DNA of 38,742 nucleotides, taken from assembly GCA_001687465.1 (NCBI GenBank), contig LVLI01000573.1, positions 1 to 38,742 of the forward strand, written 5' to 3'. The notes under the pieces were generated by a model. The model made no database searches and had not been told where the DNA came from. It worked only from the letters and a program-made list of their open reading frames with translations. How positions within the stretch are numbered: the stretch's first letter is position 1; every line of letters starts with the position of its first letter. This document shows positions 1 to 13,089 of the stretch, piece after piece. This stretch comes from Halocafeteria seosinensis. Its lineage: Eukaryota; Sar; Bigyra; Bicosoecida. Position numbers and translations under genes: made by a program.

Positions 1-800
1 GGAGAAAGGAAGTCGTCAGCTTACGGCTGCCAAAGTTGATAATAAAGGATAGCAAGGAAACAGGACATGGAAATGAATATATGTTGCATTTGTCTGTTGT
101 ACGAACACAGCCCCACTGGGTGAGGAGACTCCTGGATTGTATACAAGTAAATTGTTTGGTCTCCGAGCACTCCAAATGAACATGGTACGTCCCCACCCAA
201 ACGGTGGATTTGAGGGAGCGCGAAGCGCTCACGAAAAGACACCGGAATTGAGCTGGACCGGATGTGTGTGGTGTAGTAACACATTGTCCACAAGAATCGT
301 TCAGGTACTTCCACAGATCCCACTGCAACGTGTCTGTAGTCGCGTAGCGTCACTGACCACACAGCACGTCTTACTCCGGTACCAGTAGAGTTCACATCAA
401 ACCCACTTCCCAAACAGATTTTCTAGCAACAAACTCTTCATCGGGACCCCCTTCACGCGCCCCCGCGGGAAGGTACGTTATATCCTATCCACATTCCAGA
501 CTTAAGGTTGAAGTTGTGCAGTACCAGAAAAGATTGTTCCCTTTGCCGAGATTTACATTGCAAACTCTTGTACTGCCTTGCGAGACAATGTACGCCATTG
601 ATGTATACCCATTGTCATCGCAGCAGTGTGGCGTGGTGATACGTATGGTATAGGAACAAGTATGCAGACGCTGGCAGTCGTGGAGGTATGGACAATGGGG
701 CTCTGAGGTGTTAAACACCAAGTCGTGTGTCACAGGAATTTGAGCGATACATCATTACACTCAGTATTTTCATTCTCTGTGGTCGACCAAAAACACAAAT
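1..800. other. Sequence upstream of DCAF1, no gene recognised
   Basis: Open frames on either strand here reach about 130 codons, but the longer ones begin at non-ATG codons, show no recognisable motif and are not flanked by convincing splice sites. I see no tRNA, long repeat or clear promoter element. The part nearest position 800 presumably holds the promoter and 5' leader of the DCAF1 gene; that is inference from position only. Confidence 0.4.
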
Positions 801-3800
801 ATGAGCCAGACCAACACGACAACCGCATCTAGCACGGCCGGAACCGTCGCAGAGACGCCTACGACAAATACTGCGGCGGGACGAGAGAGACGAACTGGGG
901 AGGCTATGCGTCCATCGGACGACGATGAAGCAGCAACGCAGGAGGATAGCCGTATTGACGTGCCTAGAGACCGAAATGATGAGGAGTTTGATCTCATTAC
1001 AAAGTACGTAGATGACGGGAGCAGCAGTTGATGTTCGACATTGCTGGATCTACGTTCACAGGTGGATCGAGGAAGCCGAACACGGATCAGAGCAGGTTAT
1101 GGTTGACCGGCTCCATAAGTGAGTCATTTCTGTTTCGTGCTTCCTAGCGACTGCAACTGATCGCCTCTTTGGTTCATTGCTGCAGTATTGCCTATAAACT
1201 GGAACTATTCTTCAACAATACCGAGATCACATCTGCATTGGCAGAGTACACGGACGATTCAGGTGCGTAACATAAGTGTGAGGTTATGTGTGGCACGAGA
1301 ACACTCAATTTGTTCATTGATTTCTTCAGAGCATTTAGTGACAGATCTTGTCGAACGAATCACCGGCATGGCCGACTTTGTTCCAATGGTATGTGGGCAG
1401 TAGAACGCGGACTAAAGTACTGTCAGCGGTATACTTACTAGTTCTCTTCTCTCCAGCTATGGGAAAGAGTTGTGGACGAAACATCTATCCAGCTTAAAAT
1501 AGCAGTTACACGTGTTCTCAATGCTCTCAGACAGAAACACTTCCGAGACTTTAGGCTACCTGTCTCAAAAGTACGGACGCTGTGTCGTTGGTTGCAGAAA
1601 TCAGAGCCGCCACTTCGCAGCTATGTGGCGGGAGTTTTGAGCTCTTTGCTTGCGCAGCGAAGCATGTCCACTGCCGTCTCACAGGAGCTTGCGCCTTTCC
1701 TAGTGAAACGATTACGTTGTGGAGTGCTCGAATGTAGTACGCTGGAGGAGAGCATTACTAAAATGGCTGCTGAGCAAAATGAGAATGATGAGCAAAGTTT
1801 GATTTCCGCGAAAGAGTCGTATGAGTCTACTTGCCCGGACTCTGCGCGCTTTTCTAATGATCATATACTACTAGAGGAGTTCGTTTCAACGTTGAATTGC
1901 TTGAGTCTTGGCATTGATTACAATGAAGTCCTCGTCTGCGCTATGGACGAAGGGCTGGTTCCGTTGCTCCTTCGCCTTATTCACAAATTTAAGAAATTCG
2001 AAATCGTTTACGATCGGAACGAAAACGATTATGCTCTTGATTTTCGTGCGGCACATCCACTGGACCCCTGGATTACATACTCAAGAGTAATATCGCTGGG
2101 AAAACTGGGTACAAAGCTGCCGGCAGAAGATGCTCCATGGGATAGTCGTTTCTTGCCGGAATGGATCGTCTCCGTATCATCGAGAGTATTGTCCGCTGTG
2201 TTACTGGTTCTAGCACGGGCGCTTTCCCAAAAGAAGCTAATTTCAAAATTTCTTTCAGATAATGGCGTCGGGGTATTGTTGGAGGTTGCTGACCCGCTTA
2301 TCCGTCTCCAGGCGCATTTCACACCCGCGGAGTCCATTAAGGACGAGATGACGCTGTCACGAGGTTACGACATCACTAACAACCGTGCAAACGCATGGTT
2401 ATTAGCTTACGGTGACTCTTTCTCGGTACTGCGGTTTCTTAGTCCCAAGCTTCTTCGAGATAGTGCGGCGGCAGAGTATTTGGCCTTGAGTTTTTACAAC
2501 CTTGGTATAAACGTTTCGACGATGGACCGAATTGCAAAGCTACCGAGGACAGTCCTAGACGATATCTTTATAATGGAAGGATCGCTGATGAAGAGCAGGT
2601 CTTCCTCTGTCCAGTATTACTGCTTCAGTTTCTTGCAAATGTGTTTTTCTTACTTCAAGCTGACACACGTCTTTGATACGCTTGGACTTTTCTCGGTCCT
2701 GACATTTGCAGCACTACCAACAATGCTTCCAGAAGAAATTAGAAGATACGATGTAGCCACGATGGGCGCAGATGAACAAGACAGAAATGAACGTCCAGCC
2801 ACATCGGAAGGAGATGGTGACTTTGAATACATGGCTTGGCGCAGTCGTTATGGTAGTAGCACTCACGCGTTAGTTACTTTACGGCAACACCTGCGTGCAC
2901 ATCTGGCTGTCGCGGCGGAATGGATTGGATCAGTGGTTACGGACCTCAATGAAGAAAAGCTCCACGGTTCTTCCGACGCAGCACGGTCTCCGATAAAGAA
3001 GGAGAGTCGAACGTCTAGCAGCGTACGTTCAAAGAAGAAAAAGAGCACTATATCCCATTTGGTTTCCAGAGCTGCTGGCAACGTGTCCACTCCTTGGAAA
3101 CATCGAAAATTATCAAAGAATGATATGCTTCCATACTTTGCTGTCCTTCTGCGCCACCAATCGCTGTTGTGGCGTCATTCCGCAATGTATTTGATTCGTG
3201 ATATGGGGAGAGATGCCGAGCAAGTGCCACCTATGTCAGCGACGGTTGTGGATATACAGGATAAGGAAGGCTACCATCCGATCCTGCTCTTTCCTCCTGC
3301 TTTACTGGTGATTCACAAGCGCGTTCCAGTGCTGATTTCCCTAGTCGAGAGTGCAATACGGAACGTATTCAGCAGAACAGCACACCCCGACGATTACTCG
3401 CGGCAGGCTATGACGACAATTGATATGTGTGCGTACTCGCTTGATATACTGAGCATCATGTGCATACTCCCTTCTGGCATAACGGAGCTGTGTAGCACCT
3501 CCTCGTCTTCAGGCTTGAGTGGTCCTGCAGTGGTTCTGCATCTTGCTTCAACGGCAATTCATCGAGATCCAGAAGTTTCGTTCACCGCTCTTCGGGTTTT
3601 ACTCGCCGCCTGTGGTGTATCACTTGGAGTCAACGGACAAAATGCTGCTCCCTATGGGTATGTGAACACAGAGAAAAATAGAGAACATAGTGACAAGCAT
3701 TCGAAAACTCTTCATCCTATGGCATCTGGACGTCATCTTCGACCTACGTTAGATCACCACTATCAGGTACACAGGGCTCATCGGGCCGCAAGAAGACTGG

Positions 3801-6769
3801 TCAGACGAGCACAAGGTGTCAAAGTGTGCTCTCAGTTGCTTCGCGCTAAACTATCACCCACTGTTGCCGATGAAGGAAGAATGTTGGTTACGCGTCTATT
3901 GATTGCTGTATCGCTTGAGCCGCAAGTGCCAAGCCTGTTGGTGCAACTTCAGATTCCGAATCTTCTTGCATCGATATTGCGCAATGGGCCTCAAACTACC
4001 GCCTTAGGAAAATTTGTCAGCTCAAAGTACGAAGCCTTGACTCGGTCAGTTGACCCAAATGAACTTCTGTCGTTGGCCGGAGAAGGAAGCTCTTTATTGT
4101 GTGGCGAGGAGGATGTTCACTTGACAATGCGTTTTAATTGTTGCACGTATAACCCGGTAGAATACCTGAACCCCGGGGACGGTCGGTACCTGGTAGAACC
4201 TGACGTTAAAGGGATTAATGAGACTAATGGAGCCCGTTTTCCGAATCAGGTAGTAGTGCCTGCTCATGTAGCTCATTGGTGTGATTTTAGGATATCCGCC
4301 ATGGCACTCATTGCTTTTGTCACCGAAGCTGTTTCAGTGGTAGGTGGCCTACAGAGCAATTCTGCGGAAGCTCCCAACTTTTCCACACATCTCCCTGAAA
4401 ATCACCCAGATAGTCAAACTTTGAGGAACAAGCGTTTGTGCACTCCAAGTTCCTCTCTGGTTCACTTGCTACAGTCCCCGGCCTTGCGGCAGTGGATGGA
4501 TTTAGAGACCACTGAAATATGCACCAGATACCTGGAAAAGGAAAGCATCGTTCGAAGTGGGAATATTCAGTACGATCACAGTGAGATGCTGCATCTCATC
4601 AAAGAGTACCTCAGTTGTTCTGGTTTCGGCGAAAGTGCACGCACTTTGGATAAGGAGATGTCCCGAGAAACCGATAGCAAGCAGAAGGGGGGCCGAAGCA
4701 AAGCTTTGTCTCCTCACAAGAAGAAGAAGGTGTTCAAGCCCTCTGCGAACAAGGCTTTAGGTCCCATACAACAACTGGAAACAACGCGGAATGTCCGTAG
4801 CTCGAAGAACGGGGAAGGATCTACAGCTGAGGTGTCCCAACGCTCCGCAGCCAAAGGAAAACGAGGTCGCTCTCAATCATCTAGTCGATTTTCTCGGTCC
4901 AAGATAGCAAAGACCGATCTGCATCAGCTAGCTTGCTCGTTTCTGCGAAACAAAGTAAGGAATTCCGAGGAGACTGTGGCCACTCTTCCAACGTTTTCTT
5001 TGAGCGGAGTGGTGAGACAATCGACATCGCATTCAACGAAAAGTGGTGCTTCTTTCAACGGTACCCACTCACACACCCGCCAGTTGAAACCTCCAAACAA
5101 CATAATTGATAGAGTTCGCCATAGAGAAGTAACGGATTTGTCTAAGTCGACGCGTTTCGGCCTTCCAGGGACTTTCCAGCTCTCTCAAAAGACTTACTTC
5201 TCTCGCTACCGCTCGGGAAGGGTACTGCAAGACCAGGCTCTGATATCGTCTTGTACATTTTCTCCGTATGTTCCTCACCTGTCAATGTGGAAAACAGATT
5301 CTGACAGCTTCTTCTACAAGAGACTCTTGACTACTGGGTCGGTGGATGGTGATATTGACTTTCATTTCATTGGTCACAACAGTAGCGGCAGCAGCGGCCC
5401 GAGATATGGTGCTGGGGGTGGTACGCGCACGGTCTGTATCACCGCACACCAGAGTGATATCGTATCGGTGAAGTACTTTCACCCATGTGTTAGCAACCCG
5501 AATTCCTTTGTTTCGCGATTCTCTTCGTTGGACGGCACAGGGACACTAAAACTATGGAAAGCTGATCAACTCTATGATACCGCAGAGAAGCTTACTCTGG
5601 AGCTGCCAGAAGACAGCCATACGGAAGATCGTTACGTTGATGAATCACAAGTTGCCGATGCGCTCTTGGGGACGCATACGCACGTGCACCAAATGAGTTG
5701 GTGCAACCGAGAAGCAAACTTGATGCTCTGCAACGTGCGTGCACCTGAAGTCCAATTGTTGGACACTGTGACGAATCAGGTTGTACGCAGTTACACAATT
5801 AGCACCTCGAGTACTGAGCGGGATCTGCACTGTCAGTGGGCGTGCTCGTCTCCCGACGACCAACTTCTTATGTGCGATTCCAGTCTAATACCTGATTGTG
5901 GTTCAGCAGTGCTTTGGGATCTGCGGATGAAGAACCCTGTTCATCATTTTGATAGATTATCTCCACAAACTGGGGGAATGGGGTTGTTTCATCCTCGCGG
6001 CAACGATGTGATCATTCAAAACGCTGTGTGGGATCTACGTGCCTTACGTGTTAACAAGGTGATTCATGGACTGGATGGAGGAGCGAATTTCTTTTTCAGC
6101 AATGCTGGAGATGCAATTTTCGCCTACAATGACATGAGGTCTTACTCTAATCGGCTGCCTATAGGCTTTGATCGAACTATCCGCGTGATCGACGGTAATG
6201 ACTATTCAGAGCTGGGTCCTATACACTGCGATAAGCCTATTCATGATGTCAGCATTGATCCAGCCGATGATATGCTGTGTTACATTGCTGACGATGGGCA
6301 TCCTACGGCTCATTTGCTACAAATTGGTCGATCCAAGCCGGTAGACGATGAATCTGAGGGCAACGACGAAGCACTGGATAGCGATGACTCCAGTTACGGT
6401 GATGATGATGGAGATGACGGCGGAATATTCGGTGAGGATGGCGCTGCTCCTTTTTTCGATGATACGGCTTGGAGACGCTTAGACGCTGGTAACGGTGCAG
6501 GGGGAAATGACGAATACTACGAGTGGGAAGAAGCGGATAGTATGCCCTCCTACGGTTTCGATTTTGACGACGAAGACGATGAGTCCCTCGTCGAATCAGA
6601 TGGATATAGAACTGCCGAAGACATGCCTGTTCTGGACCTTGAGTTTCCCGCAGACTATAGAGGGCTGACTCCCCTGATGGACATCGTCGGCTTTCCCCGG
6701 GCTGGCCGAAGAGGGAGGGATGATGATGAAGATGACGAAATTGATGCAGATTCTTCCAATGATTCATGA
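801..6769 (+). CDS. DCAF1: DCAF1 (VprBP-like) substrate receptor of CUL4-DDB1 ubiquitin ligase
   Basis: Five exons: 801-1003, 1062-1118, 1186-1262, 1330-1388 and 1457-6769; introns are 58-68 nt with GT-AG ends. The product is 1902 aa. The N-terminal 1100 or so residues form a long helical armadillo-like region containing the conserved segment LWERVVDE at exon 5. A LisH motif lies near residues 1175-1205 (HSEMLHLIKEYLSCSGFGES). A WD40 propeller follows at about 1390-1760, with two WDxR boxes, WDLR at 1619-1622 and 1657-1660, the DDB1-contact signature of DCAF proteins. The tail, about 1765-1902, is strongly acidic (runs of D and E), as in animal and plant DCAF1. In the family the protein recruits substrates to CRL4 for ubiquitination, mostly in the nucleus. 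Length and domain order match the family. The start is the first ATG of the open first exon; only exon 1, a low-complexity S/T-rich leader, is uncertain. Confidence 0.93.
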
Positions 6770-6807
6770 GGGTGAGCACCACTGAAAACTGAAACGAAAT
6801 CCTTCCC

Positions 6808-8171
<1,364 letters not shown>

Positions 8172-9579
8172 ATGGGTGCGCAAGGGTCTAAACCCTCCTT
8201 GCCGATGGAGGAGGAGGAGCAGTCCTCTCAGAAAGACAGTGCCAACAATAACACCAGTCGTGGTAATGCTAATGTGTCTGGTTCTGATGGCGCGACTAAG
8301 GATAATGGTGGTGGCGCTTCCACTGGCGGCAGTAGGAAGAAGAAAGCAGCAGGTTCTGAAGAGGATTTTCCACCCCTCGTCTACTACTTCTACGCAACCC
8401 TGCAGATGTATATTCCCATTGAAGATGTACGTTCATGCCCGTTTCCGAACTTCATGATCCCCGACAGTGAAGGATGGTGCCCTTCATCTGGTGCAGGTAC
8501 GGATTGTCGTGGGTAAAGCAAGACAAACATTAACACAGTTGGAAGAGGACCTTAAAGTTAAAATCGATGTACCAGTACGTTTGTCTTCTCTCTCACAAGA
8601 GAAGGGGAACGGGAACCCCACCCAATGTGTGTTTTAATTGACATCGAAATGTGCAGAAGAATCGTGATCCCGATACAGAGGGAGGGTCTTACTGGGCCCC
8701 TGTAGTCATTCGCGGCGAGTGCCGCAGCTTATGGGACTGCTACCAAAGGATTAGCCTTTTGGTAGATGGTACGTGGTTGTGCTAACGAAACAGGACTTTT
8801 TTTTTATCCATCATCATCGAGGCATTGTATATTTTCTTGTGGTACTGTTTCCAGATGTGGATGATGTGGTGCTATCGTTTCCAGTTATGAAAGAACGCCA
8901 CCCATCATTGATCGGGAAAAATGCCAATACGATGAAAACTATCGGAGCAGATAGTGGAGCGCGCATACATGTTCCTCCAGAGACTGAGAAAGAAGATCGC
9001 ACAATCACCGTGAGTTAACTTACACTGCAGCAATATTCCTTCTCCAAAGAAGAAAGCTGCTCACAACGTATACTTGCAATGGTCTTGCAGCTGGAAGGGG
9101 AAATGGACCAGGTGGCACACGCCTTTGAAATGTTCGCCAATGAGGTCGTCAAAGCAGCTACTACAAAGAGCACCTCCGTGATCTCCAGCAGTGACGCACA
9201 CAATGTCGTTGGGAAAGGTCTCTCACGAGTCAGGCAAATAGAACGGGAAACAGGGACTCACATAACGGTGCGATTTCCGGACCGAACCGAGACAAAGAAA
9301 GACAATAAGTCGAAGCAAACGACATTTACCATCACTGGAGGAGACGACCATGTACGATTTGCTCGTTTGGCCATCGAAGACCTCTTACAATCAAATAGAA
9401 CATCAGCAAAGGCTATAGCTCATGCTCAAGCAGAGATGCGAGCCAAATCCCTTCCCGTCATCATGAAGGAGAAAGACGCCTATTGGCTTACTCCAGCGTA
9501 TGTGAATCAGCAACAAGTTTGGCTTCAGGAGAAGCAACAGCGAACGCGGAAGGAGGATGGTGCGGACAAGAGTGGCTGA
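8172..9579 (+). CDS. Triple KH-domain protein with N-terminal myristoylation-type motif
   Basis: Five exons: 8172-8426, 8497-8574, 8657-8768, 8855-9009 and 9091-9579; the product is 362 aa. Residues 1-9 (MGAQGSKPS) fit the N-myristoylation pattern (Gly2, Ser6). A low-complexity hydrophilic leader with a KKK patch runs to about residue 65. Three KH-like units follow: about 70-148, 150-222 and 226-301. The positions of the GXXG loop read GKAR (91-94), GKNA (169-172) and GKGL (241-244), so each keeps the first glycine but lacks the last. The flanking pattern (I/V-V-G-K, then a helix and a strand such as GARIHVP or GTHITVRF) supports the KH fold. KH proteins normally bind single-stranded RNA. The middle unit recalls Bicaudal-C or vigilin KH domains, but I cannot name an orthologue. 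The exon joins are frame-consistent; the first intron is called because the frame otherwise stops at 8516 and breaks KH1. Confidence 0.82.
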
Positions 9580-9796
9580 GCCCAAGAATTCTGACCTGGC
9601 ATCAACAAAGCTGAGGAAAGAAAAAGATGTGTCGAAATGGGAGTGAGAATAGATAAAAGAATGGGAAAATAAAACTATTTTCGCAAGATTAGGTAGTGAA
9701 CAGGCATCTAGCGTTGGGGAACGTAAGACATTGAAGACGGAAATGAACCCACTCAATTGCGTTAGCCATCTACTGCAGATAGTACCATTAGAAGTT

Positions 9797-10486
9797 TTAC
9801 CGAAAACTCTCCATGCGATCGAGTGGGCTTCGACGATCCCCGCTGCGTGCTGAGGCTTGACGCTGTGGCTGTAGATGTCGGCCACTTGCTCCGCGTGGAT
9901 TCTGGCGTCTGCCTGATAATTTCTGCTCATGTTGACTTTCTTCGGCAGCCCCTCCACTACTGCTTTGGTATCGTGTTGTGGGATGTCCTCTGTACGCATT
10001 TTTGTTCACAAGGGACTTCCTTCCCGTATTATAGAAGGTATCGGCTGTATGCGGAGACGCGGAGGGCATTCGCGTTGTCAAAGCGGAATTCTTCGGTCTC
10101 TGCTGTTTACTCTTGTAAAACGCTGTATTGGTCATGAAAATCTCAGGCTGGTCTCCACTGCGGTTTTCAGTATCTACAGGGACTGTCTCTTGGACGAAGC
10201 CACGTTTACTGCCTTGACGTGCTGGTCCCCGTGGGGTTTGCTGCGAGGAAGCAGGCTTGCTTCGACCTGTGATCCTGTCCATAAGACTTGGTGTACCACT
10301 TGTACCCTTTCCCCCGTCAGGGGTGAACTCTTGGTGTTTTACAGGATTCCCTCCAAATTGAGATCGCGCGATAGCTTCGCTCTGTTTCCAGAATCTTCTT
10401 CTATCATATTCACAGTATAGCAGAAGGACCACCACAACAACCGCCGCGGCGATGACGATGGCAAGAGCATACGTAGACAGAGCCAT
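9797..10486 (-). CDS. Unrecognised single-pass membrane protein with basic tail
   Basis: A single open frame of 229 codons from an ATG. Residues 5-24 are a strong hydrophobic segment (YALAIVIAAAVVVVVLLLYC), followed at once by EYDRRR, so it should be an N-terminal membrane anchor with the basic side in the cytosol. The rest is hydrophilic, rich in R, K, Q, S and P, probably disordered, and ends in RSPLDRMESFR. There is no enzyme motif and I do not recognise a family. The gene converges on the KH gene with 217 bp between stop codons. Opposite-strand frames here begin at less plausible codons and have no membrane logic, so the minus strand is preferred. Confidence 0.6.
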   Translation of the reverse strand: MALSTYALAIVIAAAVVVVVLLLYCEYDRRRFWKQSEAIARSQFGGNPVKHQEFTPDGGKGTSGTPSLMDRITGRSKPASSQQTPRGPARQGSKRGFVQETVPVDTENRSGDQPEIFMTNTAFYKSKQQRPKNSALTTRMPSASPHTADTFYNTGRKSLVNKNAYRGHPTTRYQSSSGGAAEESQHEQKLSGRRQNPRGASGRHLQPQRQASARSGDRRSPLDRMESFR

Positions 10487-11520
10487 GTTTTCCTCGTTCC
10501 GGTCCTTTGCTGAAACTTTTCACGGTTCTCACCCCACGTGAGTGCACTCGCAACTAAATACACGCTCCTTTCGCTGGTAGAAGTTGCTGTCAACAGACGT
10601 CGGGGAACTGGTACGTTAACTAGGGGAGTTCCAAGCCAACTATGGGGAATGCAGCGCCTTCCAATTCAGATGAGCGCACCCACATTGACGTATGCATACG
10701 CAGCTCTAATGATCCAACGTATGTTTATCGAATGACTACGAAATATGGACCCATGTTGGCTTTGCGTCTTAGTACCTATTGTCCCACAGTTCCTGTGTGG
10801 TGTCGTGTCGTTGCGACAGATTATTCACTCTAATGCTTTGAACTGGCAGAATTGACAACGCAGAACGCTCTTCAATGCTTTGATATGCTCAATTCTACTA
10901 CGTCCCAGAGGGGAATTTTTGCGCTTCGGCACGGTTGAATCGAATACTTCGGGGGGGAAATGCTGTTGAAGCTCCCCGGGAGATTGGGTCGCAGGATCAC
11001 AGCAACAACATGGGCCATGGCTGCAACACACACTTAAGGCACACGCGTACGTATATTGTTGGCCCTGAACGATCCTGTAGGATGCTATGATACTCATGAG
11101 CATCTCGGTTTTAACATTGAGCTCGTTTCAGTGTATAAGATGATTGCACTTTCCAGCAACGATGGCAACTTGCTTTTCATGTACGTACAAGCAGGAAGAT
11201 GAAAAATGCGGGACGAACCCCGTAGAACAGGATGTATAAGCCATCGTACTATACTCGCGGGATTGCAAGTGCATATGCGAAAGCTCTTCAGAGGAGATAG
11301 TGGGGGACTGGCCAATACACCCACAGGTCAATTGCCATCGTCTAGCTGCATGATCAATGATCAAACCTCAAACGACGCAGAACGTAAGACCAGTGGAAAG
11401 CTCTCAATCCGACACGTGCGGTCTTGTTATAGCGTCTAAGAGTCTTCGCTGTATTCGTTACAACCTTCAGGTGGGTATTGGTATTGCTCCTACCGGAAGA
11501 CGTGTCTGCTACAGGCTACG
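10487..11520. other. Intergenic stretch, no gene confidently supported
   Basis: Only short frames occur. Two are worth noting. A 63-codon plus-strand frame from ATG 10642 begins MGNAAPSNSDERTH. A minus-strand frame at 10825-11103 reads FPPEVFDSTVPKRKNSPLG and has a cysteine cluster (CCCC), but it lacks clear splice partners of the usual length. Neither could be joined into a recognisable product. The region also separates the membrane-protein gene from the retroelement remnant. Confidence 0.35.
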
Positions 11521-12362
11521 CTACGCCGTATGAGGGGTGAACCCTACCCGGAATCGGTCCAACATCTTCACGTTGTGGCGCATCAAAGTGACGAACAGTT
11601 TGGCCGTCATCAGCTTGCGGAAGTTCCGCATCTCCCTTGTTCCCCAGCGGGAGCCAGGTGCTTTCCTGGTAATTGTCTTGAGGAACTTGATTGCGTCTTC
11701 CCCGAAGCCGCCCGTCGTCTCTATCGCGAACGCGAACGGGATAATTTCCGTGTGGTGATGCCTCAGGTACCCGTATTTTGTCCGCTTCATCCTCCCCGCT
11801 TCTGCCGCGATGGTGAGGGGTCTTCCCGGTGTCCTGGCTAGTCTGTCTCCCGTGAGCGGGTCTGGCACTGTCACATCGACGTACAGTGTGCTCGTTGGGC
11901 CCTTTGCTACCAGGCCCATTACTGGACTCGCCTCTCCTTCGTTTTGCGGGTCATCTCTCTCTCCACTGGCATTCGACTCATGCGGATGTAGTTCTTCAGT
12001 TCCACTGCTATCCCGTCATGACGGCGGATCCTTCCCATGTTTGCCGCACTGCAGTGCGTGGTGAAGCAGCTCGTTGATCGGTCCTTCTCCACAGCATTCA
12101 CCGGATGGCCCCGTAAACAGGTTAGTCTGAGCGTAGGCGTAGTGCTGCCATGTAATCGGCGTCGGTTGGTGTAAATCCTTTCCTTGGTGCTGCGTATAGC
12201 CATGCTGCTGCTCCGTCCGCTTGGTATGCTGTCAGAAACGCTTTCTGCTGTGGGCTCAGCGTCCCTTTCAGAGCCCATGTAGCTACTCTCTGCAACACCT
12301 TGCCCAGGGGTTTTTGCAGCTTCGGTTTGTTCCAGTAGCCTTCGTAGTTCGCATCCGGGAGT
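11521..12362 (-). pseudogene. Frameshifted 3' end of a retrotransposon polyprotein
   Basis: Reading the minus strand from 12362, one frame gives YEGYWNKPKLQKPLGKVLQR, then AFLTAYQADGAAAWLYAAP and DADYMAALRLR, ending at a stop at 12122-12124. A second frame then carries GECCGEGPINELLHHALQC, a CC-H-C zinc-knuckle-like segment at about 12020-12100. A third carries RRHDGIAVELKNYI. A last intact frame (11521-11919) carries TSTLYVDVTVPDPLTGDRL and TEIIPFAFAIETTGGFGEDA, and ends at a stop. This order (GAxAWL, cysteine/histidine finger, RHD, DVTV, then a KY...PFAFE..GG segment) is the usual C-terminal region after the reverse transcriptase in elements common in algae and oomycetes. At least two frame changes and an in-frame stop show it is dead. 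The reverse transcriptase core itself was not found. The exact clade is not determined. Confidence 0.75.
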
Positions 12363-12971
12363 CGTTAGAGTCTGATCGTTTCCTGTACCGCGTTCTGACT
12401 CTCCGCGAGCCATGGTGGCGGCTTCTTGTGATATTGCGCGAGGGGGTCCTGCTCGTCTCCAGGCACCTGTTGGATCGTTTTTGACGCGTCGATCGCTCCG
12501 GCGGTATGCGATGCTTCTGCTGCGTGGTCTTGGATGAGTATCCCCTATCCTCCTGCCTTCGAGGGCAGCTTGGCTCGTTTAACGGTGTGGGCGGGGAGCT
12601 CATCTTGCCACTTCAGCGCTTTGTGCACCATGACGGCCATATCCTGGTTGAACTCTTGCAGAGGCCTTTTGTTAACCTATGGGTTGAGGGTGCGAAACCA
12701 GTAGTTGAGTTGGTCAACAGTCTCACCTTGCGAACAGTGGGCATCGTTGCAAAGTATCCGCATTCTGCCAATGCTCGCACCAAGGCCACGTCCACGATAT
12801 GTTCCATGTTTTCCTTCTGTGAGCGAAAACAAACGAAATGCGGTAGAGAATCCACATTACTCCATGGATACATGCATCCCTCACGGCGCATATCAGCAAG
12901 GCTGCAGGAACAGCGGGCCCGTCGCTGCTTAACACGGGCGCATACCGCTCCTCGTTACGAGAATGCGGTCA
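12363..12971. other. Probable degenerate upstream part of the retroelement
   Basis: The interval between the recognisable retroelement tail and the homopolymer tract holds only broken frames on both strands (for example minus 12613-12891). It may be decayed polyprotein, since it is continuous with the remnant and has no other identity. I could not align any stretch to a reverse transcriptase motif. Confidence 0.3.
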
Positions 12972-12983
12972 CCCCCCCCCCCC

Positions 12984-12992
12984 AAAAAAAAA
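12984..12992 (-). terminator. Pol III terminator of the tRNA-Ser gene (T9)
   Basis: On the minus strand a run of nine T begins 15 nt after the discriminator base of the tRNA, where RNA polymerase III ends transcription. It is followed directly by twelve G (plus-strand C at 12972-12983). Confidence 0.75.
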
Positions 12993-13007
12993 GAACCTGA
13001 CTGTGTA

Positions 13008-13089
13008 CGTCAGCGGCAGGATTCGAACCTGCGCGGGCAAAGCCCAAGCGATTTCTAATCGCTCCCCTTAACCTCTCGGGCACGCTGAC
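13008..13089 (-). tRNA. tRNA-Ser (anticodon AGA)
   Basis: The 82-nt minus-strand sequence folds as a class II tRNA. The acceptor stem GTCAGCG/CGCTGAC is perfect. The D arm has CCC/GGG. The anticodon stem AGCGA/TCGCT holds the loop TTAGAAA, giving anticodon AGA, which reads UCU and, with inosine, UCC. The long variable arm GGGC-TTT-GCCC is typical of serine tRNAs. The T arm is GCAGG-TTCGAAT-CCTGC. The internal promoter boxes are intact (TGCCCGAGAGG for box A, GGTTCGAATCC for box B). There is no intron and CCA is not encoded. It looks functional. Confidence 0.97.

Noticed and set aside
9403-9999. 198-codon minus-strand frame running from the membrane-protein gene into the KH gene
   Set aside because: It has no family signal, crosses two better supported genes in other frames and has a mixed composition.
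10642-10833. Short plus-strand frame starting MGNAAPSNSDE, with a myristoylation-like start
   Set aside because: Only 63 codons, with no family and no convincing splice partner; kept as a note in the intergenic entry.
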